Under the pieces are notes generated by a model, which was given only the letters and a program-made list of their open reading frames with translations, made no database searches and had not been told where the DNA came from. From the NCBI RefSeq assembly GCF_006716305.1, contig NZ_VFOU01000003.1, forward strand, positions 620,001 to 684,000: a stretch of DNA of 64,000 bases, in the 5' to 3' direction. This document shows positions 49,994 to 58,807 of the stretch, in pieces (position 1 is the stretch's first letter; the number at the start of each line of letters is the position of its first letter). The stretch comes from Enteractinococcus coprophilus (GTDB taxonomy: Bacteria > Actinomycetota > Actinomycetes > Actinomycetales > Micrococcaceae). A program made the position numbers and the translations under genes.

Positions 49994-50022
49994 GCGGATG
50001 AAACTAGAGGGACGCTACTGCA

Positions 50023-50292
50023 CTAATCCCACAGGCCGATGGCATAGGCGACGAATATTAGCGCCAAAAGAGCCACCAGCACGATCATCACAACCAACAT
50101 GGTTTTCGAACGTGGTGGCCGTGCTTCCGGTGCGTGAGGGGGCGTTGAGGTCGCTGATTGCGAGTCCGGTGGGGTATGCCCTGGTTTGACTCCGCCACCG
50201 GCTTCTAGGTCGGCATCGCCGGTGACGCCCGGATCGATATTGGGATTCCTGGCTTCGTGATCTTCTGGACGTCCCGATTGTTGGTTCGACAC
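50023..50292 (-). CDS. DUF6480-like small membrane protein
   Basis: GTG 50292, eight bases after GGAGGTG, gives 89 residues. The first 60 are polar and Pro/Gly-rich (DADLEAGGGVKPGHTPPDSQS), then comes one membrane helix (about 65-87) ending IFVAYAIGLWD. The motif E-x-GGGV-x-PG-x-TPP followed by a helix matches DUF6480, a small actinobacterial membrane protein of unknown role. Confidence 0.72.
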   Translation of the reverse strand: MSNQQSGRPEDHEARNPNIDPGVTGDADLEAGGGVKPGHTPPDSQSATSTPPHAPEARPPRSKTMLVVMIVLVALLALIFVAYAIGLWD

Positions 50293-50500
50293 TGTGATTC
50301 ACCTCCGGTGGGCCTGCACGGGTTTCCCCTGGCAGGCTTTATTAGGTCTGTATTCAGCGTAAAGGCGGCTGCGAGCGCTGACAAGGTTGAAACTATAACT
50401 GAAGCACCGATCGCTTTTGCTATGACAGCAAAAGGACCAGTAAGCATCGGATGACACCTACTAGCCCTTTGCACTGTTATCTCGGATAACGCCCGAGCAA

Positions 50501-50764
50501 CTAATATTTCTCTTTACCCGTGGCAATCTTTCGAATGCGGATGATCGCAAAGATGATCAGCGCGGCGGCGAGAACGAAAAGTACGTAGCCTACCGCATCA
50601 GGTTGGGCTGACACGGTAATAAACCGGACACCTATACCAATGAGCAAGACGGCCCCCACCAGGCTGACTGGCACCATGAAAAACCCCATGCGGGTGGGTG
50701 TTTTCCCATGTTCAGGGTCTGGCCGCTGGGGCTGTTGGTCCGGAACTTTATTTTGAGGATTCAT
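50501..50764 (-). CDS. Small two-helix membrane protein
   Basis: AAAGGAG before ATG 50764 gives 87 residues; a longer frame from 50860 lacks support. The polar N-terminus (about 1-25, Pro/Gln-rich) is followed by two hydrophobic helices (about 27-48 and 57-76) and a Lys-rich tail (RIRKIATGKEKY). The topology suggests an inner-membrane protein with both ends in the cytoplasm. I do not recognise the family. Confidence 0.68.
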   Translation of the reverse strand: MNPQNKVPDQQPQRPDPEHGKTPTRMGFFMVPVSLVGAVLLIGIGVRFITVSAQPDAVGYVLFVLAAALIIFAIIRIRKIATGKEKY

Positions 50765-50868
50765 CACGACTCCTTTCACCCTTCCTTTGAGGAAGCTATA
50801 ACGCCACGCTAGTGGCTCCGCAGAACTGGCGAAAGGTCTTCTCTCCGCAAGAAAACTCATAAGTTCAC

Positions 50869-50929
50869 TGGAAAAGCCTGAAAATCAGCTTCACCGTCGG
50901 GATTTTTCCATAATGTCAAGGCTTTTCCA
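50869..50929. repeat. Spaced inverted repeat upstream of the fatty-acid transporter
   Basis: TGGAAAAGCCT (50869-50879) and AGGCTTTTCCA (50919-50929) are perfect 11-bp arms 39 bases apart. They lie between the divergent two-helix protein and the transporter and could be twin half-sites for a regulator or a looped hairpin. Confidence 0.4.
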
Positions 50930-51105
50930 ATGATTCAACAAACCATCCGAGCGTGGCGCGCCCACCTGCCCATTCTTGAGACCAATGTCATCATCTGGCG
51001 CTTCACCGCCGCGTGGGGTGTACGCTTTTTCGCCAAGTCAGACTGTCGTAGCATCCAAAGCACGGAGTGTGCATCTGGTACGCCCTTGAACTTGAGGAGT
51101 CTGAC

Positions 51106-52500
51106 ATGTCATCCCCCGATTCACGTTCCAGCACTGAGACTATTCAGCGGAAGGAGGGTACGCCCATTTCTCGGGCGATGCGACCGCTGAACAACCTCGT
51201 CGAGCGGTTCATCCCGTCGGCGTTAGTTTTCTCGATTCTGCTGACCTTCGTCGTCGTGATCCTGGCGCTCATCCTGACCGACACTGCTCCGGGCGATTTG
51301 GTGTTGCACTGGGGTGACGGGCTGGCTGGTCTTTTAGACTTCATCACGCAGATGGCTCTGATCTTGTTATTCGGGCACATGTTGGCCAATACCGGTCCGG
51401 TCCGACGCGGTCTGGCATTTCTGGGCGGTGTTCCGCGCACCGAGTTGGCTGCATACGTTTTCGTGTTTCTGGTTGCTGCGCTGGCGAGCCTCATCACCTG
51501 GGGGCTAGGGCTCGTCGTGGGGGCGTTATTAGCCCGAGAAGTTGCATACCAAGGTGACCAACGCGGGTTGAAGCTCCACTTCCCCATGCTCGTGGCATCT
51601 GGCTTTGCCGGTTTCGTTGTCTGGCACATGGGTTACTCGGCATCGGGACCACTCACTGCGGCCACACCCGACTCGTTCCTAGCCGAATCCTTGGGCGGCG
51701 AGACCGTTCCCATCAGCCAGACGGTGTTCTCCGGCTGGAACATGATCGCAGCGGTGGTCACTATTTTGGTGGTTGGGTTATCGCTGTATCTTATTGCGCC
51801 ACGCAAGGGTGACAAGATCACCCAATTGACGGTCGATATTCGACAACAAGCAGACGACGGCCAAGAAGAAGTAGTCACCCCCGCTGACCGGTTGGATGCA
51901 AGTCGCATCGTGACCCTGCTCCTGGGCTTGATGCTCGTGGTCTATCTCGTGCTGCACTTCGCCCAGGGCGGCACGCTCACCCTGGATACCGTTAACTGGT
52001 CGTTCCTTGCACTGATTTTGTTGTTAGTGCGCAACCCGTTCGAACTGATCGCGCTGACCAAGAATGCCGCTGCAAATGTTGGCGAGATCTTATTGCAGTT
52101 CCCGCTCTATGCAGGAATTCTTGGACTGATGGTCGGTTCCGGTCTGATTCAGGTCTTCTCAGATGCCTTCGTCTCGATCTCGAATCCCACGACTTTTGGA
52201 CTCTTGGCCTTCTTATCTGCCGGCCTGGTGAACTTCTTCGTACCTTCCGGTGGTGGACAGTTCGCGGTTCAAGGACCAATCATGCTGTCAGCCGGTGCCG
52301 AATTAGGGGTCGCGCCAGAAATTACCATCATGGCCGTAGCGTACGGGGACCAGTGGACCAATATGATTCAGCCGTTCTGGGCCATCCCGCTGCTGGCCAT
52401 TGCCGGGTTGAAGATGCGCGACATCCTGGGATATACCACCATCGTGCTGCTTGCCTCCGGGGTGGTCTTCGGCGCGACCCTGCTCATCGTGTCACTCTAG
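51106..52500 (+). CDS. Short-chain fatty acid transporter (AtoE/TIGR00366 type)
   Basis: GAGGAG just before ATG 51106 fixes the start (464 residues); the frame from 51067 has no support. About 12 helices are seen, with the family patterns NNLVERFIPSALVFSILLTF at the start, TWGLGLVVGALLAREV, and NFFVPSGGGQFAVQGPIML plus DQWTNMIQPFWAIPLL near the end. Members take up butyrate or other short-chain acids. There are no thiolase or CoA-transferase genes beside it. It converges with the dehydroquinase gene, seven bases away. Confidence 0.9.
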   Translation: MSSPDSRSSTETIQRKEGTPISRAMRPLNNLVERFIPSALVFSILLTFVVVILALILTDTAPGDLVLHWGDGLAGLLDFITQMALILLFGHMLANTGPVRRGLAFLGGVPRTELAAYVFVFLVAALASLITWGLGLVVGALLAREVAYQGDQRGLKLHFPMLVASGFAGFVVWHMGYSASGPLTAATPDSFLAESLGGETVPISQTVFSGWNMIAAVVTILVVGLSLYLIAPRKGDKITQLTVDIRQQADDGQEEVVTPADRLDASRIVTLLLGLMLVVYLVLHFAQGGTLTLDTVNWSFLALILLLVRNPFELIALTKNAAANVGEILLQFPLYAGILGLMVGSGLIQVFSDAFVSISNPTTFGLLAFLSAGLVNFFVPSGGGQFAVQGPIMLSAGAELGVAPEITIMAVAYGDQWTNMIQPFWAIPLLAIAGLKMRDILGYTTIVLLASGVVFGATLLIVSL

Positions 52501-52507
52501 GCCACCA

Positions 52508-52960
52508 TCACTGTTCGGCGCGGTGCGCCAGCGCCTGCATGCCCAACTCATAACCATAGGAGCCAAGGCCCACGATCACTCCGGCGGCAACCGGCGACAA
52601 ATAGGAATGATGACGGAAGGCTTCTCGGGCATGGACATTAGAAATGTGCACTTCGATGGTGGGAACGAAGGCGCCGGAGATCGCATCGGCCAGGGCAACT
52701 GAAGTGTGGGTATAGGCACCAGCGTTCAGGACGACACCAACGCTGGTGTCGTCGGCCACTTGGGCGCCGGCTTCGTGGATCCAGTCGACGAGCTCGCCCT
52801 CGTGGTTGCTCTGGCGAAATACCAGTTCCAGTCCGAGCTCGTCGGCGACCTGTTGACAGGTCGATTCAATATCCGCCAGGGTCTGCGTGCCATAGGTTGC
52901 CGGGTCGCGCAGGCCGAGCAGGTTGAGATTGGGACCATTGAGGACGTAGATAGTTTTCAT
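52508..52960 (-). CDS. qsuC: Type II 3-dehydroquinate dehydratase
   Basis: ATG 52960, following AAGGAA, gives 150 residues, the usual size. Motifs: LNGPNLNLLGLRDPATYG (with the catalytic Tyr/Arg loop), FRQSNHEGELVDWIHEA, NAGAYTHTSVAL and EVHISNVHAREAFRHHSYL with the catalytic His. The enzyme dehydrates 3-dehydroquinate to 3-dehydroshikimate. The position with a regulator, transporter, dehydrogenase and dehydroshikimate dehydratase suggests the catabolic enzyme QsuC rather than the biosynthetic AroQ. Confidence 0.92.
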   Translation of the reverse strand: MKTIYVLNGPNLNLLGLRDPATYGTQTLADIESTCQQVADELGLELVFRQSNHEGELVDWIHEAGAQVADDTSVGVVLNAGAYTHTSVALADAISGAFVPTIEVHISNVHAREAFRHHSYLSPVAAGVIVGLGSYGYELGMQALAHRAEQ

Positions 52961-52990
52961 AAGATTCCTTATCATCTCAACGCGACTCAT

Positions 52991-53758
52991 CTAGCCGCGT
53001 GGCTGGATCGTGGTCAGGGCGATCGCCAACTGATAGGCAGCGACATCGAGCGCTTCGCGATGTTGCACTAAACCGGTTTTGGTCGCACGGAATAACGGTG
53101 CGGCAATGACAACGGCCCCGAGCACCTTACCATCGGAGCCAACCACCGGGGTCCCGATAGCGTTCATCCCGAGGTCGACTTCTTCTGACTGATAGAGGTA
53201 TCCGACTTCGCGTCCGTGCGCAATTTGTCTTTGCAGCGCGGCAGCATCGGAGACGGTGTGTGCTGTACGAGGCGCAAACGTGAGCTGTTCAATGAGCTCA
53301 TCTGCCTCGTGTGGCGGTAAGCCAGCCAAGATGGCTTTGCCCATCGCAGAAACATGCAAAGGTAGCCGGTCCCCCGGATCCGTGGTCTGGCGGAACTCCG
53401 GACCATCCACCGTATGAACCGTGACGGTGTCGAGTCCGTCGCGGACAGCGAACAGGCATGACTCGTTGGTCGTTTCTGACAATCGCTGCAGCACCGGCAG
53501 AATCGTGCCGTCGTAACCGCGTACCGACGCGACTTTCGAGCTGAGCTCAAAAATCACCAGCCCTGGCCGATACTGTTTCGTTGCGGCATCAAACTCTGCA
53601 AAGCCACTGGCAACTAGCGAATTCAGCAACCGGTAGGCGGTAGAAAAGGGCAACCCTGAGTCTTTTGCAAACACGGCGGCGGGCGCCCCCGATGGATACT
53701 GGCCCATCAGGCGCAGTAAGTCCAGTCCCTTCGCCAGGGTGGAACTTCCGGAACTCAT
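52991..53758 (-). CDS. IclR-family regulator of the quinate/shikimate cluster
   Basis: The 255-residue protein has a typical winged helix (about 7-68: SSTLAKGLDLLRLMGQYPSG, then KDSGLPFSTAYRLLNSLVAS) and an IclR effector domain (about 75-250). It sits between the dehydratase gene (same direction, 30 bases on) and the divergent transporter gene and should control the cluster. In corynebacteria a LysR-type QsuR does this job; here the regulator type differs. The ligand may be an intermediate such as shikimate or dehydroshikimate; that is inferred. Confidence 0.88.
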   Translation of the reverse strand: MSSGSSTLAKGLDLLRLMGQYPSGAPAAVFAKDSGLPFSTAYRLLNSLVASGFAEFDAATKQYRPGLVIFELSSKVASVRGYDGTILPVLQRLSETTNESCLFAVRDGLDTVTVHTVDGPEFRQTTDPGDRLPLHVSAMGKAILAGLPPHEADELIEQLTFAPRTAHTVSDAAALQRQIAHGREVGYLYQSEEVDLGMNAIGTPVVGSDGKVLGAVVIAAPLFRATKTGLVQHREALDVAAYQLAIALTTIQPRG

Positions 53759-53873
53759 CGCTGCTCCTTTACTTGGCGACCCCGCTCACAATAAGTCAGC
53801 GGCCGTTCACGTGTCGCTTGACACGCTGGTGTGTGGTGGCTCATTGTTAACTAGTTATCAATATTCAACAACA

Positions 53874-53892
53874 ATTGCCACATAATGGCAAT
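53874..53892. promoter_or_regulatory. Operator candidate before the quinate/shikimate transporter
   Basis: ATTGCCA (53874-53880) and TGGCAAT (53886-53892) form a perfect 7-bp inverted repeat with a 5-base spacer. A second, looser ATTGTT...AACAAT pair lies upstream in the same gap. It overlaps the region just ahead of the transporter start, suiting repression by the IclR protein. Confidence 0.5.
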
Positions 53893-53916
53893 GCGATGAG
53901 AAGGTCGGGTGATCTT

Positions 53917-55293
53917 ATGTCTGCCGCAGCAGCTAAGGTCCAGGCAGCCGGTGAAGCTCAGCTACCAGAGCGCACACCCAAACGCGCTGCGTTAGCAAGC
54001 TGGGTTGGCTCAGCTTTGGAGTACTACGATTTCGCAGTCTATGGAACCGCCGCAGCGTTAGTACTCAATACGTTGTTCTTCCCCGAAGAGACCTCCCCGG
54101 GGGTTGCCGTCTTACTGGCGATGGGGACCGTAGGTGTCGCGTATATCGTGCGGCCGTTTGGTGCCTTAATCATGGGTCCGCTCGCCGACCGGCTGGGACG
54201 TCGTTTCGTGCTGATGCTGACCCTATTCATGATGGGTGGTGCAACGTTTGCCATTGGGTTCTTACCCACCTACGAGGACGTTGGATTCCTGGCCCCCGCA
54301 CTATTGGTCTTGTGTCGCATCATTCAGGGCCTATCGGCTTCCGGCGAGCAAGCCTCTGCGATCTCTGTGTCGCTCGAACACTCTGATGACGACCGCCGCG
54401 CACTGACTTCCTCATGGACCTTGCACGGCACTCAGGCCGGCACTTTATTAGCCACCGGCATTTTCATCCCCCTGACCGCGTTTCTCAACGACGAACAGCT
54501 GTACTCTTGGGGCTGGCGCATCCCGTTTTGGATCTCAGCCGTTGTGGTTGTTGTGGCATGGTTGATCCGTCGCCACCTGGAGGAACCACCATCGTTTGAA
54601 GCCCGCCGCCGTGAAACCGTGGCTTTGACCCCGTTGAAGCAGACCCTCCGGTTCCACTGGCGCGCCGTATTACGTGTCACCGCGTGTGCATTGATCAACA
54701 CGATCAATATTTACATCACCGTATGGGCCATTTCGTTTGCGACCAACGGCCACGGCCTGGATCGTTCCACGATGCTATGGGTTCCGGTATTAGCAAACCT
54801 CCTAGCCCTCGTAGCCATTCCGCTTGCCGGCAACTTGGCCGACCGGATCGGACGCAAGAAAGTGTTCATCACCGGGGCCCTGGGTTCTGCGGTCTTTGTC
54901 TACCCCTACCTGTACTTCATCGCCCAAGGCAATGTGGTCGCCCTGTTTATCTGTGGCGTACTGATGTCCGGAGCAATGTATTCTGCCGCCAATGCAGTTT
55001 GGCCTTCGTTCTATGCCGAGCAGTTCCCCACCCGGGTCCGCGCTACCGGCCTTGCCCTGGGCACCCAGCTTGGATTCGCGCTATCCGGGGGGCTTGTCCC
55101 GGTGGTTGCGACCCTGCTTGCCGGTGACGAGCAGACCAACTGGTTCCCACCAGCCGTCTTCGCCACCGTCATCTGCGTGGTCGTGGCGCTGACCGCGATG
55201 ACCGCCAAGGAAACCTATGCTGCGACCCTGGACGAAGTCGATGACATGCACACCACCGATGCAGAACGTGCCGCGTTAGCAGGACACCGATGA
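53917..55293 (+). CDS. MHS-family MFS transporter, likely shikimate/quinate uptake
   Basis: ATG 53917 gives 458 residues; ATG 53896 is also possible. It has 12 helices and the metabolite:H+ symporter signatures: SWVGSALEYYDFAVYGTAAAL, the loop GPLADRLGRRFVLM, RIIQGLSASGEQASAI, and NLADRIGRKKVF. ShiA and related symporters have the same pattern. It is upstream of, and overlaps by 4 bases (ATGA), the dehydrogenase gene, so it should import quinate, shikimate or a related acid for the pathway. Confidence 0.88.
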   Translation: MSAAAAKVQAAGEAQLPERTPKRAALASWVGSALEYYDFAVYGTAAALVLNTLFFPEETSPGVAVLLAMGTVGVAYIVRPFGALIMGPLADRLGRRFVLMLTLFMMGGATFAIGFLPTYEDVGFLAPALLVLCRIIQGLSASGEQASAISVSLEHSDDDRRALTSSWTLHGTQAGTLLATGIFIPLTAFLNDEQLYSWGWRIPFWISAVVVVVAWLIRRHLEEPPSFEARRRETVALTPLKQTLRFHWRAVLRVTACALINTINIYITVWAISFATNGHGLDRSTMLWVPVLANLLALVAIPLAGNLADRIGRKKVFITGALGSAVFVYPYLYFIAQGNVVALFICGVLMSGAMYSAANAVWPSFYAEQFPTRVRATGLALGTQLGFALSGGLVPVVATLLAGDEQTNWFPPAVFATVICVVVALTAMTAKETYAATLDEVDDMHTTDAERAALAGHR

Positions 55294-56186
55294 GCACCCC
55301 CAGCTACCTCATGGGCCTAATCGGTGAAGGCGTGCGCCCCTCACTGACCCCACCCATGCACGAACGCGAGGCCACCGCCCAGCAGCTTCGATTTGTTTAC
55401 CGGCCGATTGATCTCACAGAACTCAATCTGCCTGCAACCGCGGTCGGTGACCTCCTGCAGGCCGGCATCGCGCTGGGCTTCAACGCTTTCAATATCACCC
55501 ACCCGTGCAAACAGCTGGTGCTGAAGTATTTGGACCACGTTGATCCGGCCGCACAGCGGCTGGGCGCCTGCAACACGGTGCTCATCGACGACGGCAAACT
55601 CATCGGCTATAACACCGACCGATCCGGATTCGCTTCGGCATTAGCACTCGAGCTACCCGACGCCGACCTGACCGACGTCGTCCTGTTGGGCGCCGGCGGT
55701 GCAGGCGCAGCAGTAGCCGATGCACTCGTGGGGGCAGGTACCAAACGCCTGTCGATTATTGATCCGCAACCTGAACGAGCCCAGATCTTGGCAGACCAGG
55801 TCCAGCACGCACAGCCGGTGGGCTCAGCGCTGGAGATTCAGGTCGGTTCTCCAGCCGATGCAACCCGGTGGATCCCGCAGGCCACCGGGCTGGTCAATGC
55901 CAGCCCGGTCGGCATGTTCTCCCATCCGGGACTACCCGTGGACGTGGATTTGCTCGATGCGGGTATGTGGGTCGCCGATATCGTGTACCGCCCAGCGGTC
56001 ACTGAACTTATCGCACACGCCAGTGCGCTGGGCTGTGCGGTGATGCCCGGCAAAGCGATGGCCGTGGGCCAAGCGGCCGATACGTTCCAGCTCGTCACCG
56101 GCATGGTACCTGACCGTCAGCGCATGTACGCTCATCTCAACGAACTGGTGGCATCCGAAGACCACCGCCTCAGGGAGAATGCATGA
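55290..56186 (+). CDS. qsuD: Shikimate/quinate dehydrogenase
   Basis: The 298-residue protein starts at ATG 55290, overlapping the transporter stop. The N-terminal substrate domain has GEGVRPSLTPPMHEREA and NITHPCKQ (catalytic Lys), followed by LGACNTVL and NTDRSGF (catalytic Asp). The Rossmann loop is LLGAGGAGAAVADAL, and KAMAVGQAADTFQLVTG is near the end. It oxidises quinate or shikimate, or reduces dehydroshikimate. The setting suggests a catabolic enzyme (QsuD-like). It is coupled at its end to the dehydroshikimate dehydratase gene by ATGA. Confidence 0.88.
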   Translation: MSTPSYLMGLIGEGVRPSLTPPMHEREATAQQLRFVYRPIDLTELNLPATAVGDLLQAGIALGFNAFNITHPCKQLVLKYLDHVDPAAQRLGACNTVLIDDGKLIGYNTDRSGFASALALELPDADLTDVVLLGAGGAGAAVADALVGAGTKRLSIIDPQPERAQILADQVQHAQPVGSALEIQVGSPADATRWIPQATGLVNASPVGMFSHPGLPVDVDLLDAGMWVADIVYRPAVTELIAHASALGCAVMPGKAMAVGQAADTFQLVTGMVPDRQRMYAHLNELVASEDHRLRENA

Positions 56187-58021
56187 AAACGTCGATTGCC
56201 ACAGTGTGTCTGGCCGGCACACTGGAAGAGAAAATGCAGGCCTGCGCCAGAGCCGGATTCGACGGGATCGAGATCTTTGAACAAGACCTCGTCGTCTCGC
56301 CGTCTTCACCGGCCGAAATCAAGGCGTTGGCTGAGCGACTCAACCTCAGCCTGGACCTCTACCAACCATTCCGGGACCTGGAGGGCGTGACCGAGGAAGT
56401 ATTCCAGGATAACTTGCGCCGGTTGGAAGCCACATTCCAACTGATGCAACAGTTGGGCATGGATCTGATCTTGGTCCCGTCCAACGTGGCCACCGCGACT
56501 GTGGACGACGACGCCGTCGTGGCCGAACAATTACACCGTGCTGCGGAACTGGCCGCCCGCTACGACATGCGCATCGCCTATGAAGCCTTAGCCTGGGGCA
56601 CCTATGTCAACACGTACTGGCACAGCTGGGAACTGGTGCAATCTGCCAATCACCCAAACCTCGGGGTGTGTCTTGACTCGTTTCATATCCTGTCGAAAAA
56701 CGACGATCCCTCCCTGATCCCAGAGATACCTGGCGAGAAGATCTTTTTCGTCCAACTCGCCGATGCCCCAGAGCTGGGTATGGATTTACTGCCGTGGTCG
56801 CGCCACCACCGGGTATTCCCCGGCGAGGGCAGCTTCGCGATGTTCGAGTTCATGGCCTACCTCACCCAGACCGGCTACCAAGGCCCGCTGTCGCTGGAGA
56901 TCTTCAACGACGTGTTCCGCGAGACCGACCCGGATATCACCGCCGTCGACGGACTGCGCTCGTTACGCTGGATCCAGCAGGGTGCCCGCGGTCTGCTGGC
57001 CAAGGAGCACCCATTCCGGCAGATCCTGACACCCATGCCCAAGGTCGACCCCATTGAAGTCATTGATCATATCGAAATCAGTACCGATGTGCCCGACCGC
57101 TGCGGGGCACTGCTGGGCTCATTGGGTTTCACCTTCGTGGGTCAACACCGCAGAAAAACCGCCCAGCTGTTTGTCTGCGGGGACGTCAAAGTCGTGCTGA
57201 CCCCCAATCGAGCCGAGGGCACCTTCATCACCTCGGTGGCCGTCCAGGTCGCCAACAGCGCCGATGCGTTGGCACGTGCAGAAGCCCTCGGCGCGACCCC
57301 GGTGTCGCGTCCGGTCACCGCCGATGAAGCTCGGCTCAAAGGCGTGCTGGGTCCCGGCGGTATGCAGGTGTTCTTCATTGACGATGCCGCGGCCGCCTGG
57401 CCCGAAGAATTCGGCTATGACGCCACGAACCAAGACAACACCTCGAGTCACGTGCGGTTGGATCATCTCAATGTGCCAGAGGCCCGCGACCATTTCGGGG
57501 CCTCGGTGCTGTTCACCCGCGCGTTACTGCGCTTGGAGCCACTGCCGAGCCAAGATGTGGCTTCCCCGCGCGGACTCGTCCACTCTCAAGTCCTCCAATC
57601 CCCCGACGCCGGGATCCGGTGGGTGTTCAACCAGGTCCCACCGACCTACACCAACCGCACCGGTGAACCCGTACGCTACCCCGGGCACATTGCCCTGGCC
57701 GTCGAGGATATCGAAACCCGGGCTCAAGCCGCGATCGACGCCGGCCTGGTCGTCTTGCCCATCGCGAGCAATTACTATGCCGACCTACACGCTCGGTTCG
57801 GCATTGACCACGAGACTCTGCAGCGCTGGCAGTCCCTAGGCATCCTGTATGACCGCAATGCCGAGGGCGAGTTCCTCCACGTGTATTCCGAGACCATCGG
57901 TGGATTATTCATCGAACTGGTTCAACGCATCGGCGACTACCAGGATTACGGTCCCGGCAACGCCGCGGTGCGTCTGGCGGCTCAAGACCACTACGAGCAG
58001 CACCACCGCACGAAGCGGTAG
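56183..58021 (+). CDS. qsuB: 3-Dehydroshikimate dehydratase with HPPD-like domain
   Basis: This 612-residue protein has the two-domain layout of QsuB. An N-terminal sugar-isomerase TIM barrel (about 1-285) is followed by a C-terminal VOC/4-hydroxyphenylpyruvate dioxygenase-like region (about 292-600). In the barrel E134 (IAYEALAWG), D165, H168 (LDSFHI), Q191 and E239 (LSLEIFND) sit where the family binds its divalent metal. The second region has VIDHIEIST, HVRLDHLNV and YPGHIALAVEDI. The enzyme turns 3-dehydroshikimate into protocatechuate. Its ATG overlaps the previous stop. No protocatechuate dioxygenase is in the window. Confidence 0.93.
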   Translation: MKTSIATVCLAGTLEEKMQACARAGFDGIEIFEQDLVVSPSSPAEIKALAERLNLSLDLYQPFRDLEGVTEEVFQDNLRRLEATFQLMQQLGMDLILVPSNVATATVDDDAVVAEQLHRAAELAARYDMRIAYEALAWGTYVNTYWHSWELVQSANHPNLGVCLDSFHILSKNDDPSLIPEIPGEKIFFVQLADAPELGMDLLPWSRHHRVFPGEGSFAMFEFMAYLTQTGYQGPLSLEIFNDVFRETDPDITAVDGLRSLRWIQQGARGLLAKEHPFRQILTPMPKVDPIEVIDHIEISTDVPDRCGALLGSLGFTFVGQHRRKTAQLFVCGDVKVVLTPNRAEGTFITSVAVQVANSADALARAEALGATPVSRPVTADEARLKGVLGPGGMQVFFIDDAAAAWPEEFGYDATNQDNTSSHVRLDHLNVPEARDHFGASVLFTRALLRLEPLPSQDVASPRGLVHSQVLQSPDAGIRWVFNQVPPTYTNRTGEPVRYPGHIALAVEDIETRAQAAIDAGLVVLPIASNYYADLHARFGIDHETLQRWQSLGILYDRNAEGEFLHVYSETIGGLFIELVQRIGDYQDYGPGNAAVRLAAQDHYEQHHRTKR

Positions 58022-58023
58022 GC

Positions 58024-58806
58024 CTAGTCGGCGACTGGCACGACCATCGGGGTGCCAGAACACGGATCCACCCCGATCATCGAGTCCAGCCCAAACACGT
58101 CAGACACCAGGCTTGACGTCAGGGTGGTATCTGAGCGGCCATGGGCGACAATCGCGCCGTCGCGCATCACCACCAGATCATCGGCATATCGAGCTGCCTG
58201 GTTGAGATCGTGCAGCACGGCGACGACGGTGCGGCCCTGGTTGCTGATGTTTCGGCACAGCCGCAGCACGTCGACCTGGTGAGCGATGTCGAGAAACGAC
58301 GTCGGCTCATCCAACAGAACGTAGTCGGTTTGTTGGGCCAGGACCATCGCAAGCCAAGCGCGCTGGCGTTGGCCACCCGACAACGCGGCAACCGGCATAT
58401 CGGCCAGCTCGGTTAACCCGGTATCGTTCAGTGCTTGATCAATGGCTGGCGTATCTTGCGGGGACCACTGCCGCAACGCCCCGTGGTATGGATACCGGCC
58501 CCGAGCCACCAGACCACGTACGGTCACTCCCTCGGGCACCGTTGGATGCTGAGGCAGCAGCGCGACTCGCTGGGCGAGGCGGCGCGGGCGATAGGCCTGA
58601 ACATGTTTACCATCGAGTGTGACCATGCCGGGCTCAGTGGCCAGCACTCGTGCCAGGGACTTCACCAGGGTTGATTTACCGCAGCCATTTGGTCCAACGA
58701 TCGCGGTAAACCGGCCCTGCGGGACGTCAAAGTCCAAGTCGTGAATGACCGGTGTTGCACCGTAGCCAACTGTCAGACCTCTTGCGGCCAGTAAGTTATA
58801 TGTCAT
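58024..58806 (-). CDS. Iron-siderophore ABC transporter, ATP-binding protein
   Basis: From ATG 58806 the protein is 260 residues. It has Walker A GPNGCGKST, Q-loop LLPQHPTVPEG, signature LSGGQRQRAW, Walker B YVLLDEPTSFLD and switch His in VAVLHDLNQ, all intact. This is the FecE/FhuC-type ATPase that powers siderophore import. It is the last gene of a four-gene uptake operon, one base after the permease stop. An earlier in-frame start (58899) lies in the permease gene and is not supported. Confidence 0.95.
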   Translation of the reverse strand: MTYNLLAARGLTVGYGATPVIHDLDFDVPQGRFTAIVGPNGCGKSTLVKSLARVLATEPGMVTLDGKHVQAYRPRRLAQRVALLPQHPTVPEGVTVRGLVARGRYPYHGALRQWSPQDTPAIDQALNDTGLTELADMPVAALSGGQRQRAWLAMVLAQQTDYVLLDEPTSFLDIAHQVDVLRLCRNISNQGRTVVAVLHDLNQAARYADDLVVMRDGAIVAHGRSDTTLTSSLVSDVFGLDSMIGVDPCSGTPMVVPVAD

Positions 58807-58807
58807 G

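Noticed and set aside
49792-50001. Plus-strand ORF of 69 residues
   Set aside because: It ends inside a hairpin, has no ribosome site and looks basic and random; kept only as uncertain intergenic sequence.
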